Below are positions 44,122-53,798 of a DNA stretch of 64,000 bases, piece by piece. This DNA comes from Siansivirga zeaxanthinifaciens CC-SAMT-1. Lineage in GTDB: Bacteria > Bacteroidota > Bacteroidia > Flavobacteriales > Flavobacteriaceae. The notes beneath the pieces were generated by a model. The model was not told the DNA's origin. It did no database searches and worked only from the letters and a program-made list of their open reading frames with translations. The stretch is from NCBI RefSeq assembly GCF_000941055.1, contig NZ_CP007202.1, positions 430,001-494,000 of the forward strand. Reading direction: 5' to 3'. Positions within the stretch are counted from its first letter, which is position 1, and every line of letters begins with the position of its first letter. Position numbers and translations under genes: made by a program.

Positions 44122-47112
44122 TTAACCTACTATATTTACAATTTTACCAGGAACAACAATAACTTTTTTAGGGGTACGCCCTTGTAATTGTTCTTGGGTT
44201 TTTTCGTGTTCTAACACGGCTTTTTCAATAGCATCTTTACTCATATCCATTGGAAATTCTAGCGTAAATCGGGTTTTCCCGTTAAACGAAATAGGATAAT
44301 TTTTGCTACTTTCTATTAAATGACTCGCATCAAACTCTGGGAATGGCGCTGTTGAAATAGACGTATTATAGCCCAACTGATGCCACAATTCTTCTGCAAT
44401 ATGTGGAGCATAAGGTGAAATTAACACCAATAAAGGCTCTAAAATAGTTTTTGAAGTACACTTTTGAGCCGTTAATTCGTTAACAGCAATCATAAATGTT
44501 GAAACCGAAGTATTAAACGAGAAATTCTCGATATCTTCCTGTACCTTTTTTATGGTTTTATGAAGCGTTTTTAAACTATCTTTTGTTGGTTCTGCATTGG
44601 TAACTTGCAAGCCATTTTCACCAACATATAATTTCCATAGTTTTTTAAGAAAGCCGTGCACACCAGTAATACCTGCGGTATTCCAAGGTTTATATTGCTC
44701 TAATGGCCCTAAAAACATTTCGTAAAGTCGTAAACTATCGGCACCGTAGTCGATACAAATTTGATCTGGATTGACTACGTTGTATTTGGATTTCGACATT
44801 TTTTCGACTTCGCGAGAAACTATAATTTTTCCACCATCTTCAATAGGAATAACTTTAGCAAATTCTTCTCTCCAATTTTTAAAAGCTTCAAAATTTAATT
44901 CATTAGAAGCATTAACAAATGATACATCAGCATGAATCCTCATCATATCATTAATATTATATTTGATTGATTCTACTTGTCTTCCGCCATTTTCATCCAA
45001 TGCAAAATATTTTTGAACTTCTATTTTAATTACCTTGTTAAATTCTGATAAAAGATTATTGTGGTAATCATCTGAAATTTGCTTGGAATCTGAAAATTCA
45101 ACTACTAAATCATCAGTTATCAAAAGAGTTTCTTTAGTCGCATTTCCTTTATCGTCTTCAACTATAACTCTTAACAAATTAACAAAAGCACTCGTCCCCA
45201 AAATCATACCTTGGTTTATAAGTTTTTTTGCAAACTCATCGACGGGTACAACACCTTTATCGAATAAGAATTTTTGCCAAAAACGAGAATATAACAAATG
45301 CCCAGTAGCATGCTCGCTACCGCCTATGTATAAATCGACATCTTTCCAGTACTCTAAAGATTCTTTACTCGCAAATGCATCATCGTTTTGAGAATCCATA
45401 TAACGATTAAAATACCACGAACTACCTGCCCAACCTGGCATGGTGTTTAATTCTAAAGGAAAAACGGTTTTGTTATCAATTAAATCGTTTGAAACCACTT
45501 CATTTTTAGTGGTGTCCCAAGCCCAAACGGTGGCATTCCCTAATGGTGGCTCGCCTGTTTCGGTTGGTAAATATTTTTCAACCTCTGGTAATTTTATTGG
45601 TAAATGTTTTGCATCAATCATTTGTGGCATTCCATCTATATAATACACTGGAAAAGGCTCACCCCAATAACGTTGGCGACTAAATACCGCATCACGCAAA
45701 CGGTAATTGGTTTTTCCTTGTCCTTGTCCTAATGCTTCTAATTCTGAAATTATTTTCTTGGTGGCTTCTTTGTATGAAAGTCCGTTTAGAAAATCGGAAT
45801 TCGAAATAATCGTTTTGTCTTTATCGGCGAAAGCTTCTTTAGAAATATCGACGCCTTCAAAAATATTAGGGATTTCAATATTAAAATGCTTCGCAAAATC
45901 GTAATCACGTTGGTCGCCACAAGGCACCGACATAACAGCCCCTGTACCATAGCCTGCTAAAACGTAATCGCCTATCCAAACCGGAATAGGTTGTTTTGTA
46001 AAAGGATGCTCGGCATAGGCTCCTGTAAAGGCACCCGAAATGGTTTTAACATCGGCCATACGGTCGCGTTCGCTTCGTTTTGCAGTCGCTTCAATGTATG
46101 CTTCTACCTCGGCTTTTTGTTCTGGTGTTGTTATTTGAGAAACTAAATCGTGCTCTGGCGCCAATGTCATGAACGACACTCCAAAAATTGTATCGGGTCT
46201 GGTTGTAAAAACATCAATAACCGCATCGTGACCAATAAGATTAAAACGTACTGCAGCCCCTACCGACTTTCCTATCCAGTTACGCTGACTTTCCTTTAAA
46301 GAATCGGTCCAATCGATGGTTTCCAACCCTTGTAATAAACGTTCGGCATAAGCCGAAATACGCATACTCCATTGGGTCATTTTTTTACGAATTACAGGAT
46401 GACCACCACGTTCTGAAACACCATTAACAATTTCATCGTTTGCTAAAACGGTTCCTAAAGCAGGACACCAGTTAACTTCTGTTTCGGCTAAATACGTTAA
46501 TCGGTATTGTAGTAATATTTGTTGTTGTTTTTTGCTTGAAAAAGCAGCCCATTCTGCGGCTGTAAACGCCTCTACATCATCATCGCATACCGCATTTACA
46601 TGGGCATTTCCTTCTGTAGCAAATATGTTTATTAATTCTGAAATATCTTCAGCTTTACCATTGTTGTTATTATACCAAGAATTAAATAGCTGAATAAAAA
46701 TCCATTGGGTCCATTTGTAATAACTTGGGTCACTTGTACGAACTTCACGACTCCAATCGAATGAAAATCCAATTTGATCTAACTGTCTGCGGTAAGTCGC
46801 AATATTGGTTTCGGTAGTAATGGCAGGATGCTGTCCTGTTTGAATGGCATACTGCTCGGCTGGCAATCCAAAACTATCGTACCCCTGCGGATGCAGTACA
46901 TTAAATCCTTGATGGCGTTTATAACGTGCATAAATATCGGATGCAATATAACCTAGCGGATGCCCTACGTGTAAACCAGCACCACTTGGGTAAGGGAACA
47001 TATCTAACACATAATATTTTGGTTTTTCGCTGTGGTTTTCGGCTTTAAACGTTTGGTTTACTGCCCAATATTTCTGCCATTTGGCTTCGATTTTATTGAA
47101 ATCGTATATCAT
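44122..47112 (-). CDS. leuS: Leucyl-tRNA synthetase, long form
   Basis: This 996-residue class I synthetase has GLHVGHPLGY as its HIGH site (residues 47-51), an editing domain, and KMSKSKYN near residue 771. It is well over the 860 residues of E. coli LeuRS. Part of the excess is an insertion before KMSKS (about 660-740, VIVEDDKGNATKE ... GGRQVESIKYN) in place of a shorter leucine-specific segment. Another extension is near residue 165 (NNNNGKAEDISEL). It charges tRNA-Leu. The -7 box TAAATTTG lies 28 bases upstream. Confidence 0.96.
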   Translation of the reverse strand: MIYDFNKIEAKWQKYWAVNQTFKAENHSEKPKYYVLDMFPYPSGAGLHVGHPLGYIASDIYARYKRHQGFNVLHPQGYDSFGLPAEQYAIQTGQHPAITTETNIATYRRQLDQIGFSFDWSREVRTSDPSYYKWTQWIFIQLFNSWYNNNNGKAEDISELINIFATEGNAHVNAVCDDDVEAFTAAEWAAFSSKKQQQILLQYRLTYLAETEVNWCPALGTVLANDEIVNGVSERGGHPVIRKKMTQWSMRISAYAERLLQGLETIDWTDSLKESQRNWIGKSVGAAVRFNLIGHDAVIDVFTTRPDTIFGVSFMTLAPEHDLVSQITTPEQKAEVEAYIEATAKRSERDRMADVKTISGAFTGAYAEHPFTKQPIPVWIGDYVLAGYGTGAVMSVPCGDQRDYDFAKHFNIEIPNIFEGVDISKEAFADKDKTIISNSDFLNGLSYKEATKKIISELEALGQGQGKTNYRLRDAVFSRQRYWGEPFPVYYIDGMPQMIDAKHLPIKLPEVEKYLPTETGEPPLGNATVWAWDTTKNEVVSNDLIDNKTVFPLELNTMPGWAGSSWYFNRYMDSQNDDAFASKESLEYWKDVDLYIGGSEHATGHLLYSRFWQKFLFDKGVVPVDEFAKKLINQGMILGTSAFVNLLRVIVEDDKGNATKETLLITDDLVVEFSDSKQISDDYHNNLLSEFNKVIKIEVQKYFALDENGGRQVESIKYNINDMMRIHADVSFVNASNELNFEAFKNWREEFAKVIPIEDGGKIIVSREVEKMSKSKYNVVNPDQICIDYGADSLRLYEMFLGPLEQYKPWNTAGITGVHGFLKKLWKLYVGENGLQVTNAEPTKDSLKTLHKTIKKVQEDIENFSFNTSVSTFMIAVNELTAQKCTSKTILEPLLVLISPYAPHIAEELWHQLGYNTSISTAPFPEFDASHLIESSKNYPISFNGKTRFTLEFPMDMSKDAIEKAVLEHEKTQEQLQGRTPKKVIVVPGKIVNIVG

Positions 47113-47140
47113 CTTGTTGTTATTCTGCTTTTTAAAAGCG

Positions 47141-47148
47141 CAAATTTA
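47141..47148 (-). promoter_or_regulatory. -7 box of leuS promoter
   Basis: Minus strand TAAATTTG followed by CGC; a TTG lies 16 bases upstream, slightly closer than usual. Confidence 0.5.
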
Positions 47149-47285
47149 CGGTTTCTTCAGAAAACAAAAAGCCTTTGTGAGCAATTAATAAAATGTATTG
47201 CCTATAAATTAATATAACATGCTTTTAAGATTTCAATTAAAAACCGATTCGTAATTTCGCGCACTCATAGAAAACGCTTCGCTTC

Positions 47286-48197
47286 ATGCAAAATTCAACC
47301 AAAGCACATTTAGCTTTATTAGGCGCTAACATCATTTACGGGGCAAATTATATCATTGCTAAAGGTGTTATGCCCGAAAAAATTAATCCTACGGCCGTTG
47401 TAGTTATTAGATTAGCATGTTGTACCCTGTTGTTTTGGCTCATAAAATTATTGTTTGTTAAAGAAGCCATTAAGAGAAGAGATGTGTTACGATTGGCGCT
47501 GTGTGGACTTTTAGGTGCTGCTGCAAACCAACTGCTGTTTTTTCACGGTATTAATTTAACATCGCCCATCGATGCGTCTATTATAATGACAATTACACCG
47601 GTTATTGTATTAATTTTTAGTTTTATAATTCTTAAAGAACGCATTACAAAAAACAAAATAATAGGTATAACCATTGGTGGCATTGGAGCCATAACCCTTA
47701 TTTTATATGGAAATTCGGCCAACGGCACAAGTTCTTTACTAGGCAACTTACTCGTTTTTTTAAATGCTTCCAGTTACGGACTTTACCTCGTGGTTGCTAA
47801 AACTTTAATGAAAAAATACAACCCCATTACCGTAATTAGCTGGGTGTTTTTATTCGGGTTTATCTATGTTTTACCTTTCGGGTTTACCGATTTAGTTAAC
47901 ACAAACTTCGAAGCCTTTACCCTAAACACCTATTTAGTTATTGGTTATATTGTTTTGTTTACCACCTTTTTGGCCTACCTCTTCAATTTATTTGCATTAG
48001 GTTATTTATCGCCGTCTGTAAACAGCAGTTACATTTATTTACAACCCGCGGTAAGTTTTATTATGGTAAGTATTTTTGCCTATGTTTTAATGAATAACCA
48101 ATACTCGCAAGACATTGGTATTGTAAAAATATTAAGCTGTTTATTAGTTATTTTGGGAGTTTATATTACCAGCAAATCAGAAAAAGCAACAACTTAA
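47286..48197 (+). CDS. EamA-family (DMT) transporter
   Basis: This 303-residue protein has ten predicted membrane helices in two repeats, each with the EamA pattern (first: LLGANIIYGANYIIAKGVMP; second: LLGNLLVFLNASSYGLYLVVAKTLMKKYNPI). Members export or import small metabolites such as amino acids and purines. The substrate is unknown. It is divergent from leuS and is followed by ftsX after a 95-base gap. Confidence 0.88.
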   Translation: MQNSTKAHLALLGANIIYGANYIIAKGVMPEKINPTAVVVIRLACCTLLFWLIKLLFVKEAIKRRDVLRLALCGLLGAAANQLLFFHGINLTSPIDASIIMTITPVIVLIFSFIILKERITKNKIIGITIGGIGAITLILYGNSANGTSSLLGNLLVFLNASSYGLYLVVAKTLMKKYNPITVISWVFLFGFIYVLPFGFTDLVNTNFEAFTLNTYLVIGYIVLFTTFLAYLFNLFALGYLSPSVNSSYIYLQPAVSFIMVSIFAYVLMNNQYSQDIGIVKILSCLLVILGVYITSKSEKATT

Positions 48198-48292
48198 AAG
48201 CTCCTTTAATAACATTCTTTAAAGATTAAACGTTGTATTATTTAACGAAACCGAATACTTTATTATTTTTACAGCAATAATCCAATAATTTT

Positions 48293-49171
48293 ATGAGCTC
48301 ATCTTTTGAACAACACCAAAAACGCCGACTTATTTCTTCATACTTTTCAGTGGTATTAAGTATTGGTTTAGTATTATTTTTATTGGGCTTATTGGGCATG
48401 CTTGTTTTAAATGCCAAAAAAGTTTCAGACCACTTTAAAGAACAAGTTGTAGTAACCATTTACTTAAAAGATACGGCCAAAGAAGTTGAAATTAAACAAC
48501 TCGAAAAAAGTCTGGCCATGGCCGAATATGTAAAGTCTACCGAATATGTTTCTAAAGAACAAGCAGCAGAATTCATGAAAGCCGAAAACGGCGAAGATTT
48601 CATGGATTTCGTAGGTTACAATCCGTTGCAAAATTCTATCGATGTGCATTTAAAAGCCGATTTCGTAACGTCTGAACATCTTGAAAAAATTTCGTCCGAA
48701 GCCAGCTCCAAGAATTTCGTAGAAGAAGTAACTTACGATAACGATTTGGTAAATTTAATGAACGAAAACGTTAAAAAAATTAGTTTTTGGGTGCTTCTCA
48801 TAAGTGGCATTTTCACTCTCATCGCCGTTTTATTAATAAACAGCTCCATACGTTTAGCCGTTTACTCCAAACGATTTACCATAAAAACCATGCAAATGGT
48901 GGGAGCTACCAAACAATTTATACGTCGTCCATTCGTTTGGAAAAGCGTTCGCCTTGGTATTATTGGCGCCATTTTAGCCTTAATAGGAATGGCCATTGTG
49001 TTGTATTACATCAATAAATCATTCCCAGAATTAGGCCTATTAAACACCCCTATTTTAGTTGTGGGTCTCTTTGTTTTTGTTTTCGCATTAGGCATTATTA
49101 TTACCTGGATTAGCACACACATAGCAACCCAACGTTTTTTAAACCTAAAAACAGACGCACTTTATTATTAA
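48293..49171 (+). CDS. ftsX: Cell division protein FtsX
   Basis: This 292-residue permease has the FtsX topology: one helix at 16-38, a periplasmic domain (about 40-165), then three helices, with KRFTIKTMQMVGATKQFIRRPF between the second and third. With the ATPase FtsE it activates cell-wall hydrolases at division. ftsE is not in this window, as is usual in Bacteroidota. It leads the group DUF3098-uppP-truB. A TTG, 20 bases, TACTTTAT sequence ahead of it (48233-48263) may be its promoter. Confidence 0.94.
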   Translation: MSSSFEQHQKRRLISSYFSVVLSIGLVLFLLGLLGMLVLNAKKVSDHFKEQVVVTIYLKDTAKEVEIKQLEKSLAMAEYVKSTEYVSKEQAAEFMKAENGEDFMDFVGYNPLQNSIDVHLKADFVTSEHLEKISSEASSKNFVEEVTYDNDLVNLMNENVKKISFWVLLISGIFTLIAVLLINSSIRLAVYSKRFTIKTMQMVGATKQFIRRPFVWKSVRLGIIGAILALIGMAIVLYYINKSFPELGLLNTPILVVGLFVFVFALGIIITWISTHIATQRFLNLKTDALYY

Positions 49172-49174
49172 TTA

Positions 49175-49258
49175 GGGCGTTACCACAAGGGTCGGGTTTT
49201 TCGCTATATCTTTTTTGCTTTTCATGGCAAAAAAGGATGCCGCTACAACCCCTAACGC
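49175..49258 (+). repeat. Dispersed intergenic repeat, copy B
   Basis: This is the best-formed copy. It starts GGGCGTTACC, continues through GCTATATCTTTTTTGC and GCAAAAAAGGATGCCG and ends CCCCTAACGC. The ends pair GCGTTA/TAACGC, and the middle pairs ATCTTTTTTGC/GCAAAAAAGGAT. It starts 3 bases after the ftsX stop, between ftsX and DUF3098. Confidence 0.85.
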
Positions 49259-49343
49259 AAAACAACAAATAATTTATAATAATGTTAATACCACATTTTT
49301 AAATAAAAACCTTAATTTGCACAACGACATTTTTTAAATAATT

Positions 49344-49598
49344 ATGGGAGAAAAAAAACAAAAAGAAGCCGCAAAAAGCGTTTTTGTATTTGGTAAAAAA
49401 AACTATAAATTCATGTTTATAGGATTAGCAATAATAGCATTAGGATTTATATTAATGTCTGGCGGTGGTAGCGACGATCCCAATGTTTTTAACCCAGAAA
49501 TTTTTAATTTCAGACGCATTCGCTTAGCACCCATGTTAATTCTTGTAGGCTTAGGCATTCAAGTATATGCTATTTTATTGAATCCAGACAAAAAATAA
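49344..49598 (+). CDS. DUF3098 membrane protein
   Basis: This 84-residue protein has two membrane helices ([20 protein letters not shown] and [18 protein letters not shown]) and the DUF3098 spacing [19 protein letters not shown] between them. It is Bacteroidetes-specific and regularly encoded between ftsX and uppP, which suggests a role near division or envelope synthesis. uppP starts 2 bases after its stop. The function is unknown. Confidence 0.9.
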   Translation: MGEKKQKEAAKSVFVFGKKNYKFMFIGLAIIALGFILMSGGGSDDPNVFNPEIFNFRRIRLAPMLILVGLGIQVYAILLNPDKK

Positions 49599-49600
49599 GC

Positions 49601-50413
49601 ATGAATACCATTGAAGCTATCATCCTTGCCATAATAGAAGGCCTCACAGAATATTTACCCGTTTCCTCAACAGGACATATGATTATCGCTTCGTCGTTCA
49701 TGAAAATTGCTAGCGACGATTTTACAAAACTTTTCACCATCGTTATTCAACTGGGCGCTATCCTCTCGGTTGTTGTACTCTACTGGAAACGTTTTTTTCA
49801 AAGTTTAGATTTCTATTTTAAACTATTAGTCGCCTTTATACCTGCCGTTATTTTAGGCTTACTTTTAAACGATATTATAGATGAGTTATTAGAAAGCCCA
49901 GTAACAGTTGCTATATCTCTAATAATAGGTGGTTTTATTTTATTAAAAGTAGACGATTGGTTTAAAGCCAACGAAATTTACGACGAACAAAACCCAGAGG
50001 CGCATACCAAAATAAGTTATGCCACAGCCTTAAAAATTGGCTTTTTTCAGTGTTTAGCCATGATTCCTGGTACCTCTAGAAGTGGCGCCAGCATTGTTGG
50101 TGGTATGACACAAAAATTAAACCGTAAAACAGCCGCCGAATTTTCATTTTTCTTAGCCGTCCCAACCATGTTTGGAGCCACCGCTAAAAAATTATACGAT
50201 TATTACAAAGCCGGATTTCAGCTTAGCAGCGACCAAATTAACTACCTCATTATTGGTAATATTATTGCCTTTGTCGTGGCGCTCATTGCTATAAAATCGT
50301 TTATAGATTATTTAAGCAAAAAAGGCTTTAAAATATTTGGCTACTACCGCATCGTACTAGGGATTGTTTTATTAATAATTCACTTTTTCATTTATCGCTT
50401 AACAACTGTGTAA
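49601..50413 (+). CDS. uppP: Undecaprenyl-diphosphate phosphatase
   Basis: This 270-residue membrane enzyme of the BacA/UppP family has [14 protein letters not shown] at 13-26 and the second signature [14 protein letters not shown]. It recycles the lipid carrier for peptidoglycan and O-antigen by removing a phosphate from undecaprenyl diphosphate. It lies 2 bases after DUF3098 and overlaps truB by one base, so the group is a single operon. Confidence 0.96.
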   Translation: MNTIEAIILAIIEGLTEYLPVSSTGHMIIASSFMKIASDDFTKLFTIVIQLGAILSVVVLYWKRFFQSLDFYFKLLVAFIPAVILGLLLNDIIDELLESPVTVAISLIIGGFILLKVDDWFKANEIYDEQNPEAHTKISYATALKIGFFQCLAMIPGTSRSGASIVGGMTQKLNRKTAAEFSFFLAVPTMFGATAKKLYDYYKAGFQLSSDQINYLIIGNIIAFVVALIAIKSFIDYLSKKGFKIFGYYRIVLGIVLLIIHFFIYRLTTV

Positions 50414-51114
50414 TGCTTACTGCCGAAGATTATCTTGCTGGACAAGTACTTTTAATAGACAAACCTCTGCATTGGACCTCCTTTCAGGCTGTAAATAAAA
50501 TACGTTGGGAAATTCGACAAGCCTTACATATTAAAAAAATAAAAGTTGGTCATGCGGGTACTCTAGACCCTTTAGCATCTGGTTTATTAGTTATTTGTAC
50601 AGGTAAAATGACTAAAGAAATAGACACCTTTCAAGGTCAAGTTAAAGAGTACACAGGAACCATAGTTTTAGGTAGCACCACACCGTCCTACGATTTGGAA
50701 ACCGAAATAAACGAAACCTTTCCAACAACACATATTACAGAGGCATTAATTAAAGAAACTACCAAACAATTTATTGGTGATATCGAACAGTTTCCACCTG
50801 TTTTTTCTGCATTAAAAAAAGATGGTAAACGTTTATACGAATTTGCAAGAGCTGGCGAATCGGTCGATATTAAATCAAGAACCGTAAATGTTTCAGAATT
50901 TGAAATCACTAATGTTTCTGGCTTACAGGTAGACTTTAGAGTGGTTTGTAGCAAGGGAACTTACATACGTTCTTTAGCTAACGATTTTGGTAAAGCGTTG
51001 CAATCGGGCGGGCATTTATCTGCTTTAAGACGAACTAAAATTGGCGATTTCCATGTTACCCATGCCGTTACAATTGAAGATTTTATTAGTAGCCTTAACA
51101 ACCAAAACGGGTAA
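50413..51114 (+). CDS. truB: tRNA pseudouridine-55 synthase
   Basis: This 233-residue enzyme has the TruB catalytic loop GHAGTLDPLASGLL with catalytic Asp52, followed by YTGTIVLGSTTPSYD and RVVCSKGTYIRSLANDFG. It makes pseudouridine 55 in the T-loop of tRNAs. It lacks the C-terminal PUA domain of E. coli TruB, which is common for short forms. It overlaps uppP by one base. Confidence 0.96.
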   Translation: MLTAEDYLAGQVLLIDKPLHWTSFQAVNKIRWEIRQALHIKKIKVGHAGTLDPLASGLLVICTGKMTKEIDTFQGQVKEYTGTIVLGSTTPSYDLETEINETFPTTHITEALIKETTKQFIGDIEQFPPVFSALKKDGKRLYEFARAGESVDIKSRTVNVSEFEITNVSGLQVDFRVVCSKGTYIRSLANDFGKALQSGGHLSALRRTKIGDFHVTHAVTIEDFISSLNNQNG

Positions 51115-51158
51115 TTTTACGTATATTTCGTATATAATAACCTCCAATTCTAACCGAT

Positions 51159-51878
51159 TTGCATCTAACAAATCAACATAAAGCTTTATTAATTACGCTG
51201 CTTACAGCTGGCACCATTATGCTTTTGGTTTTTAATTTAAGCCTAAAACAGCACAGTGAGGAAATAGCCGAAAGCTATTACGAAATAGAGCCAGAAAAAG
51301 AATTAACCGAAGAAGAAGTAAAAGCTCTAGAAGCTTTAGAACAATTAAATAATACCAAAGCCGAAACCAACAAAGCTTTTAACGAAACCGAAGATAACAA
51401 GCATTTTGCTCAGGCCTACAAAACCATTGCACCCCCAGAAGATTATACTCCTAAGGCCAGTGAAAATGACGGAGAGAGTGAAAACAACTATACCCTAAGC
51501 GAAAAACCAACCACCGATAAAAAAATAAGAAAAGAAGAATTATCGGCTTTTAGTAAAGTAAACGACTTATTAAAACAACAACAAAGCAAAGGTGCTAATA
51601 CCAAAAGCACCATGCATTACTCGTTAGTTGGACGCACCCATTACTTTATGCCAACACCCATATATTTATGTGAAATAGGCGGAAAAATAGTTGTAAACAT
51701 TACTGTAAATGCTAAAGGCGACGTAATAGATGCCTACATCAATTCGGCTTCAACATCAGAAAATCAATGCTTAACAGATGCGGCTTTAGAATATGCCAAA
51801 GAAGCAAAATTTAGTGAAGACGCTTCAAAGAAAACCCAATTAGGCTCTATAACATTTAATTTTATTGGCAAAAATTAA
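51159..51878 (+). CDS. TonB-like envelope protein with TTG start
   Basis: This 239-residue protein has one N-terminal helix (ALLITLLTAGTIMLLVFNLSL), an acidic linker with Glu/Lys/Pro, and a C-terminal region (IGGKIVVNITVNAKGDVIDAYINS...LTDAALEYAKEAKFSE) resembling a TonB C-domain. The helix needs a start upstream of the first in-frame ATG; the only candidate after the upstream stop is TTG at 51159. No ExbB/ExbD genes are near. It is either a small energy-transducer relative or a structural envelope protein. It follows truB by 44 bases. Confidence 0.72.
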   Translation: MHLTNQHKALLITLLTAGTIMLLVFNLSLKQHSEEIAESYYEIEPEKELTEEEVKALEALEQLNNTKAETNKAFNETEDNKHFAQAYKTIAPPEDYTPKASENDGESENNYTLSEKPTTDKKIRKEELSAFSKVNDLLKQQQSKGANTKSTMHYSLVGRTHYFMPTPIYLCEIGGKIVVNITVNAKGDVIDAYINSASTSENQCLTDAALEYAKEAKFSEDASKKTQLGSITFNFIGKN

Positions 51879-52479
51879 GTTCAAGCTGATAAAGTAAATT
51901 GGTAATATCATCTATTACATTTTGCCCCTTATCATTGTTGTACCAATGTTGTAAATCTTCCTTAAATTCTGGAGTTAAACTTCCGTATTTAGCCTTGTAT
52001 CGGCTTACAAAATTAGTAGCTTCAGAAGGTCTAGGACCATAAGTACTTAAAACATCATTAGAGCTATCATCTAAAATAATTAGTTTAGGTATGGAGCGCG
52101 CACCATTAGTTAAAAAAGCATCCATCAACTCAGGATTTTCATCACGCAAAACAATTTTTAAATTTATAACATTGTTTAACTCAGCTATTTTATTCAAAAC
52201 TGGCAAAACATGAGCAGCATCGCCACACCAACTTTCAACAATAACTAACCATGTAATTGGGTGATTAAATGCTTTTATTTTTGCTTGATACGGTTCAGAA
52301 ATCACAATTGTTTTATCCCAACGATTCATACGTTTATCATTCAATTTGGTATACGCCACCAAGTTTTCAGACTTTTCGGTTCCTGTAGTATCATTTTGTG
52401 ATACTAATTGTTTTACTAAATTTCTATAATATGTATAAGTAATACTGCGATTTAAACTACTTTTAATAATGGAATCCAT
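51862..52479 (-). CDS. Thioredoxin-like protein with WCGDA site
   Basis: From the ATG at 52479 this is 205 residues with a thioredoxin fold (WLVIVESWCGDAAHVLPVLNKIAEL, later GARSIPKLIILD). The active site keeps only the first cysteine (WCGD), so it cannot form the usual disulfide and may act as a thiol-binding or monothiol protein. A longer in-frame start at 52539 exists but adds a stretch lacking family features. Its end overlaps the convergent TonB-like gene by 17 bases. Confidence 0.8.
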   Translation of the reverse strand: MDSIIKSSLNRSITYTYYRNLVKQLVSQNDTTGTEKSENLVAYTKLNDKRMNRWDKTIVISEPYQAKIKAFNHPITWLVIVESWCGDAAHVLPVLNKIAELNNVINLKIVLRDENPELMDAFLTNGARSIPKLIILDDSSNDVLSTYGPRPSEATNFVSRYKAKYGSLTPEFKEDLQHWYNNDKGQNVIDDITNLLYQLELNFCQ

Positions 52480-52623
52480 AACCTTAAAAAATTTATTACT
52501 AATTAGAGTTTTAACAAATTTAGCTCCTAATAAGGGCATTAAAGATGATATTTGTCATGGTAATAGTACAAACCTTTCACAAAAACCAAATTATTTAGTA
52601 ATACTTTAAATTATTTTAAATAG

Positions 52624-52631
52624 TATATTTG
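52624..52631 (+). promoter_or_regulatory. -7 box of tag operon
   Basis: TATATTTG, exact TAnnTTTG, 30 bases before tag. No TTG at normal spacing. Confidence 0.4.
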
Positions 52632-52660
52632 AATGAGGCAAAATTTAAATTTCCTAAAAT

Positions 52661-53227
52661 ATGACGAATAAGCACAGGTGTGGCTGGTGTGCTGGCGATA
52701 AGCTATATGAAACTTACCACGATTTAGAGTGGGGCGTTCCTGTTTATGATGATGCTACTATTTTTGAATTTTTAATATTAGAAACCTTTCAAGCTGGGTT
52801 AAGCTGGATTACTATTTTACGTAAACGTGAAAATTTCAGGGCAGCTTTTGATGCTTTTGACTACCAAAAAATAGCTCGTTACAATCAAGATAAAATTGAT
52901 GGTCTTTTGCAAAATACCGGTATTGTTAGAAATAAATTAAAAATACATGCTACCATTACCAATGCTCAAAATTTTATTAAAATTCAAGAGGAATTTGGAA
53001 GTTTTAGCAAGTATATTTGGGCTTTTGTAGATGGAAAACCTATTAAAAATAACGTGAAAAATTATAAAGAAGCGCCACCTACAACAGCTATTAGCGATAC
53101 CATAAGTAAAGATTTAAAAAAACGTGGTTTTAAATTTGTAGGCTCAACCGTAATGTATGCTCACATGCAAGCAACGGGTATGGTTAACGACCACGAAATC
53201 AATTGTTTTAGATATGAAGAAGTTTAA
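52661..53227 (+). CDS. tag: DNA-3-methyladenine glycosylase I
   Basis: This 188-residue protein matches Tag: RCGWCAGDKLYETYHDLEWG at 5-24, FQAGLSWITILRKRENFR, and the late FVGSTVMYAHMQATGMVNDHEINCFR with the zinc-binding His and Cys residues. It removes 3-methyladenine from DNA in base excision repair. It leads a three-gene overlapping run whose two other members look like envelope proteins. That may be chance packing, as no functional link is obvious. Confidence 0.94.
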   Translation: MTNKHRCGWCAGDKLYETYHDLEWGVPVYDDATIFEFLILETFQAGLSWITILRKRENFRAAFDAFDYQKIARYNQDKIDGLLQNTGIVRNKLKIHATITNAQNFIKIQEEFGSFSKYIWAFVDGKPIKNNVKNYKEAPPTTAISDTISKDLKKRGFKFVGSTVMYAHMQATGMVNDHEINCFRYEEV

Positions 53228-53798
53228 TATTCTATTAATTTTTTTTTATTGTTCAATGTCATTCTCACAAGTTAAAAATGAGAAAGAAGAACGTATTGAA
53301 GCTTCAGAATTCCCTGAAAATGCCATTGTATATTTCAACACTATAGAAAACAAGGTTAAATATCTTAAGTTTTATAAAGAAACCGATGGCAGTAAAAGTA
53401 GTTACGAAGCTAAATTTAAGCTTAACAAGCTCATTTACAGCATAGAGTTTGATTCATTGGGAAAACTCGAAGACATAGAAATTGTTATCAACATAAAACA
53501 AATTCCCGAAACAGTATTAAAAAATATTATGGCTTATTTTAATACCGAGTATAAAAAAATTAAATTTATCAAAATACAGAAACAGTACATAAATACTATA
53601 GAAAAAAGCGACCCAGAATTTATAAACTATGTTATTAATAGCCCCAATGCTATAAATACTCATTTTGAGATTATTGCAGAAATTGAAACAAAAGAAGAAA
53701 GAACTCGTGTTCAAAAAGAGTTTACATTTAAAAATACTGGAACCTTTGAAAAATCCAGACCTGTTTCATCCTCCTCTTATGATTATGTCCTATATTAA
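53214..53798 (+). CDS. Secreted PepSY-like protein
   Basis: The ATG at 53214 gives 194 residues with a Sec signal (MKKFNILLIFFYCSMSFSQ). The body contains IEFDSLGKLEDIEIVINIKQIPE followed by a helix, the look of a PepSY-like (PF11396-type) periplasmic domain. Its start lies inside the end of tag (14-base overlap), so it is translated with tag. The family call is an inference from sequence style; the function is unknown. Confidence 0.6.
   Translation: MKKFNILLIFFYCSMSFSQVKNEKEERIEASEFPENAIVYFNTIENKVKYLKFYKETDGSKSSYEAKFKLNKLIYSIEFDSLGKLEDIEIVINIKQIPETVLKNIMAYFNTEYKKIKFIKIQKQYINTIEKSDPEFINYVINSPNAINTHFEIIAEIETKEERTRVQKEFTFKNTGTFEKSRPVSSSSYDYVLY

Noticed and set aside
45083..45904. Open frames opposite leuS and similar ones opposite dnaE
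   Set aside because: They lack promoters and recognisable domains and are expected by chance opposite long AT-rich genes.
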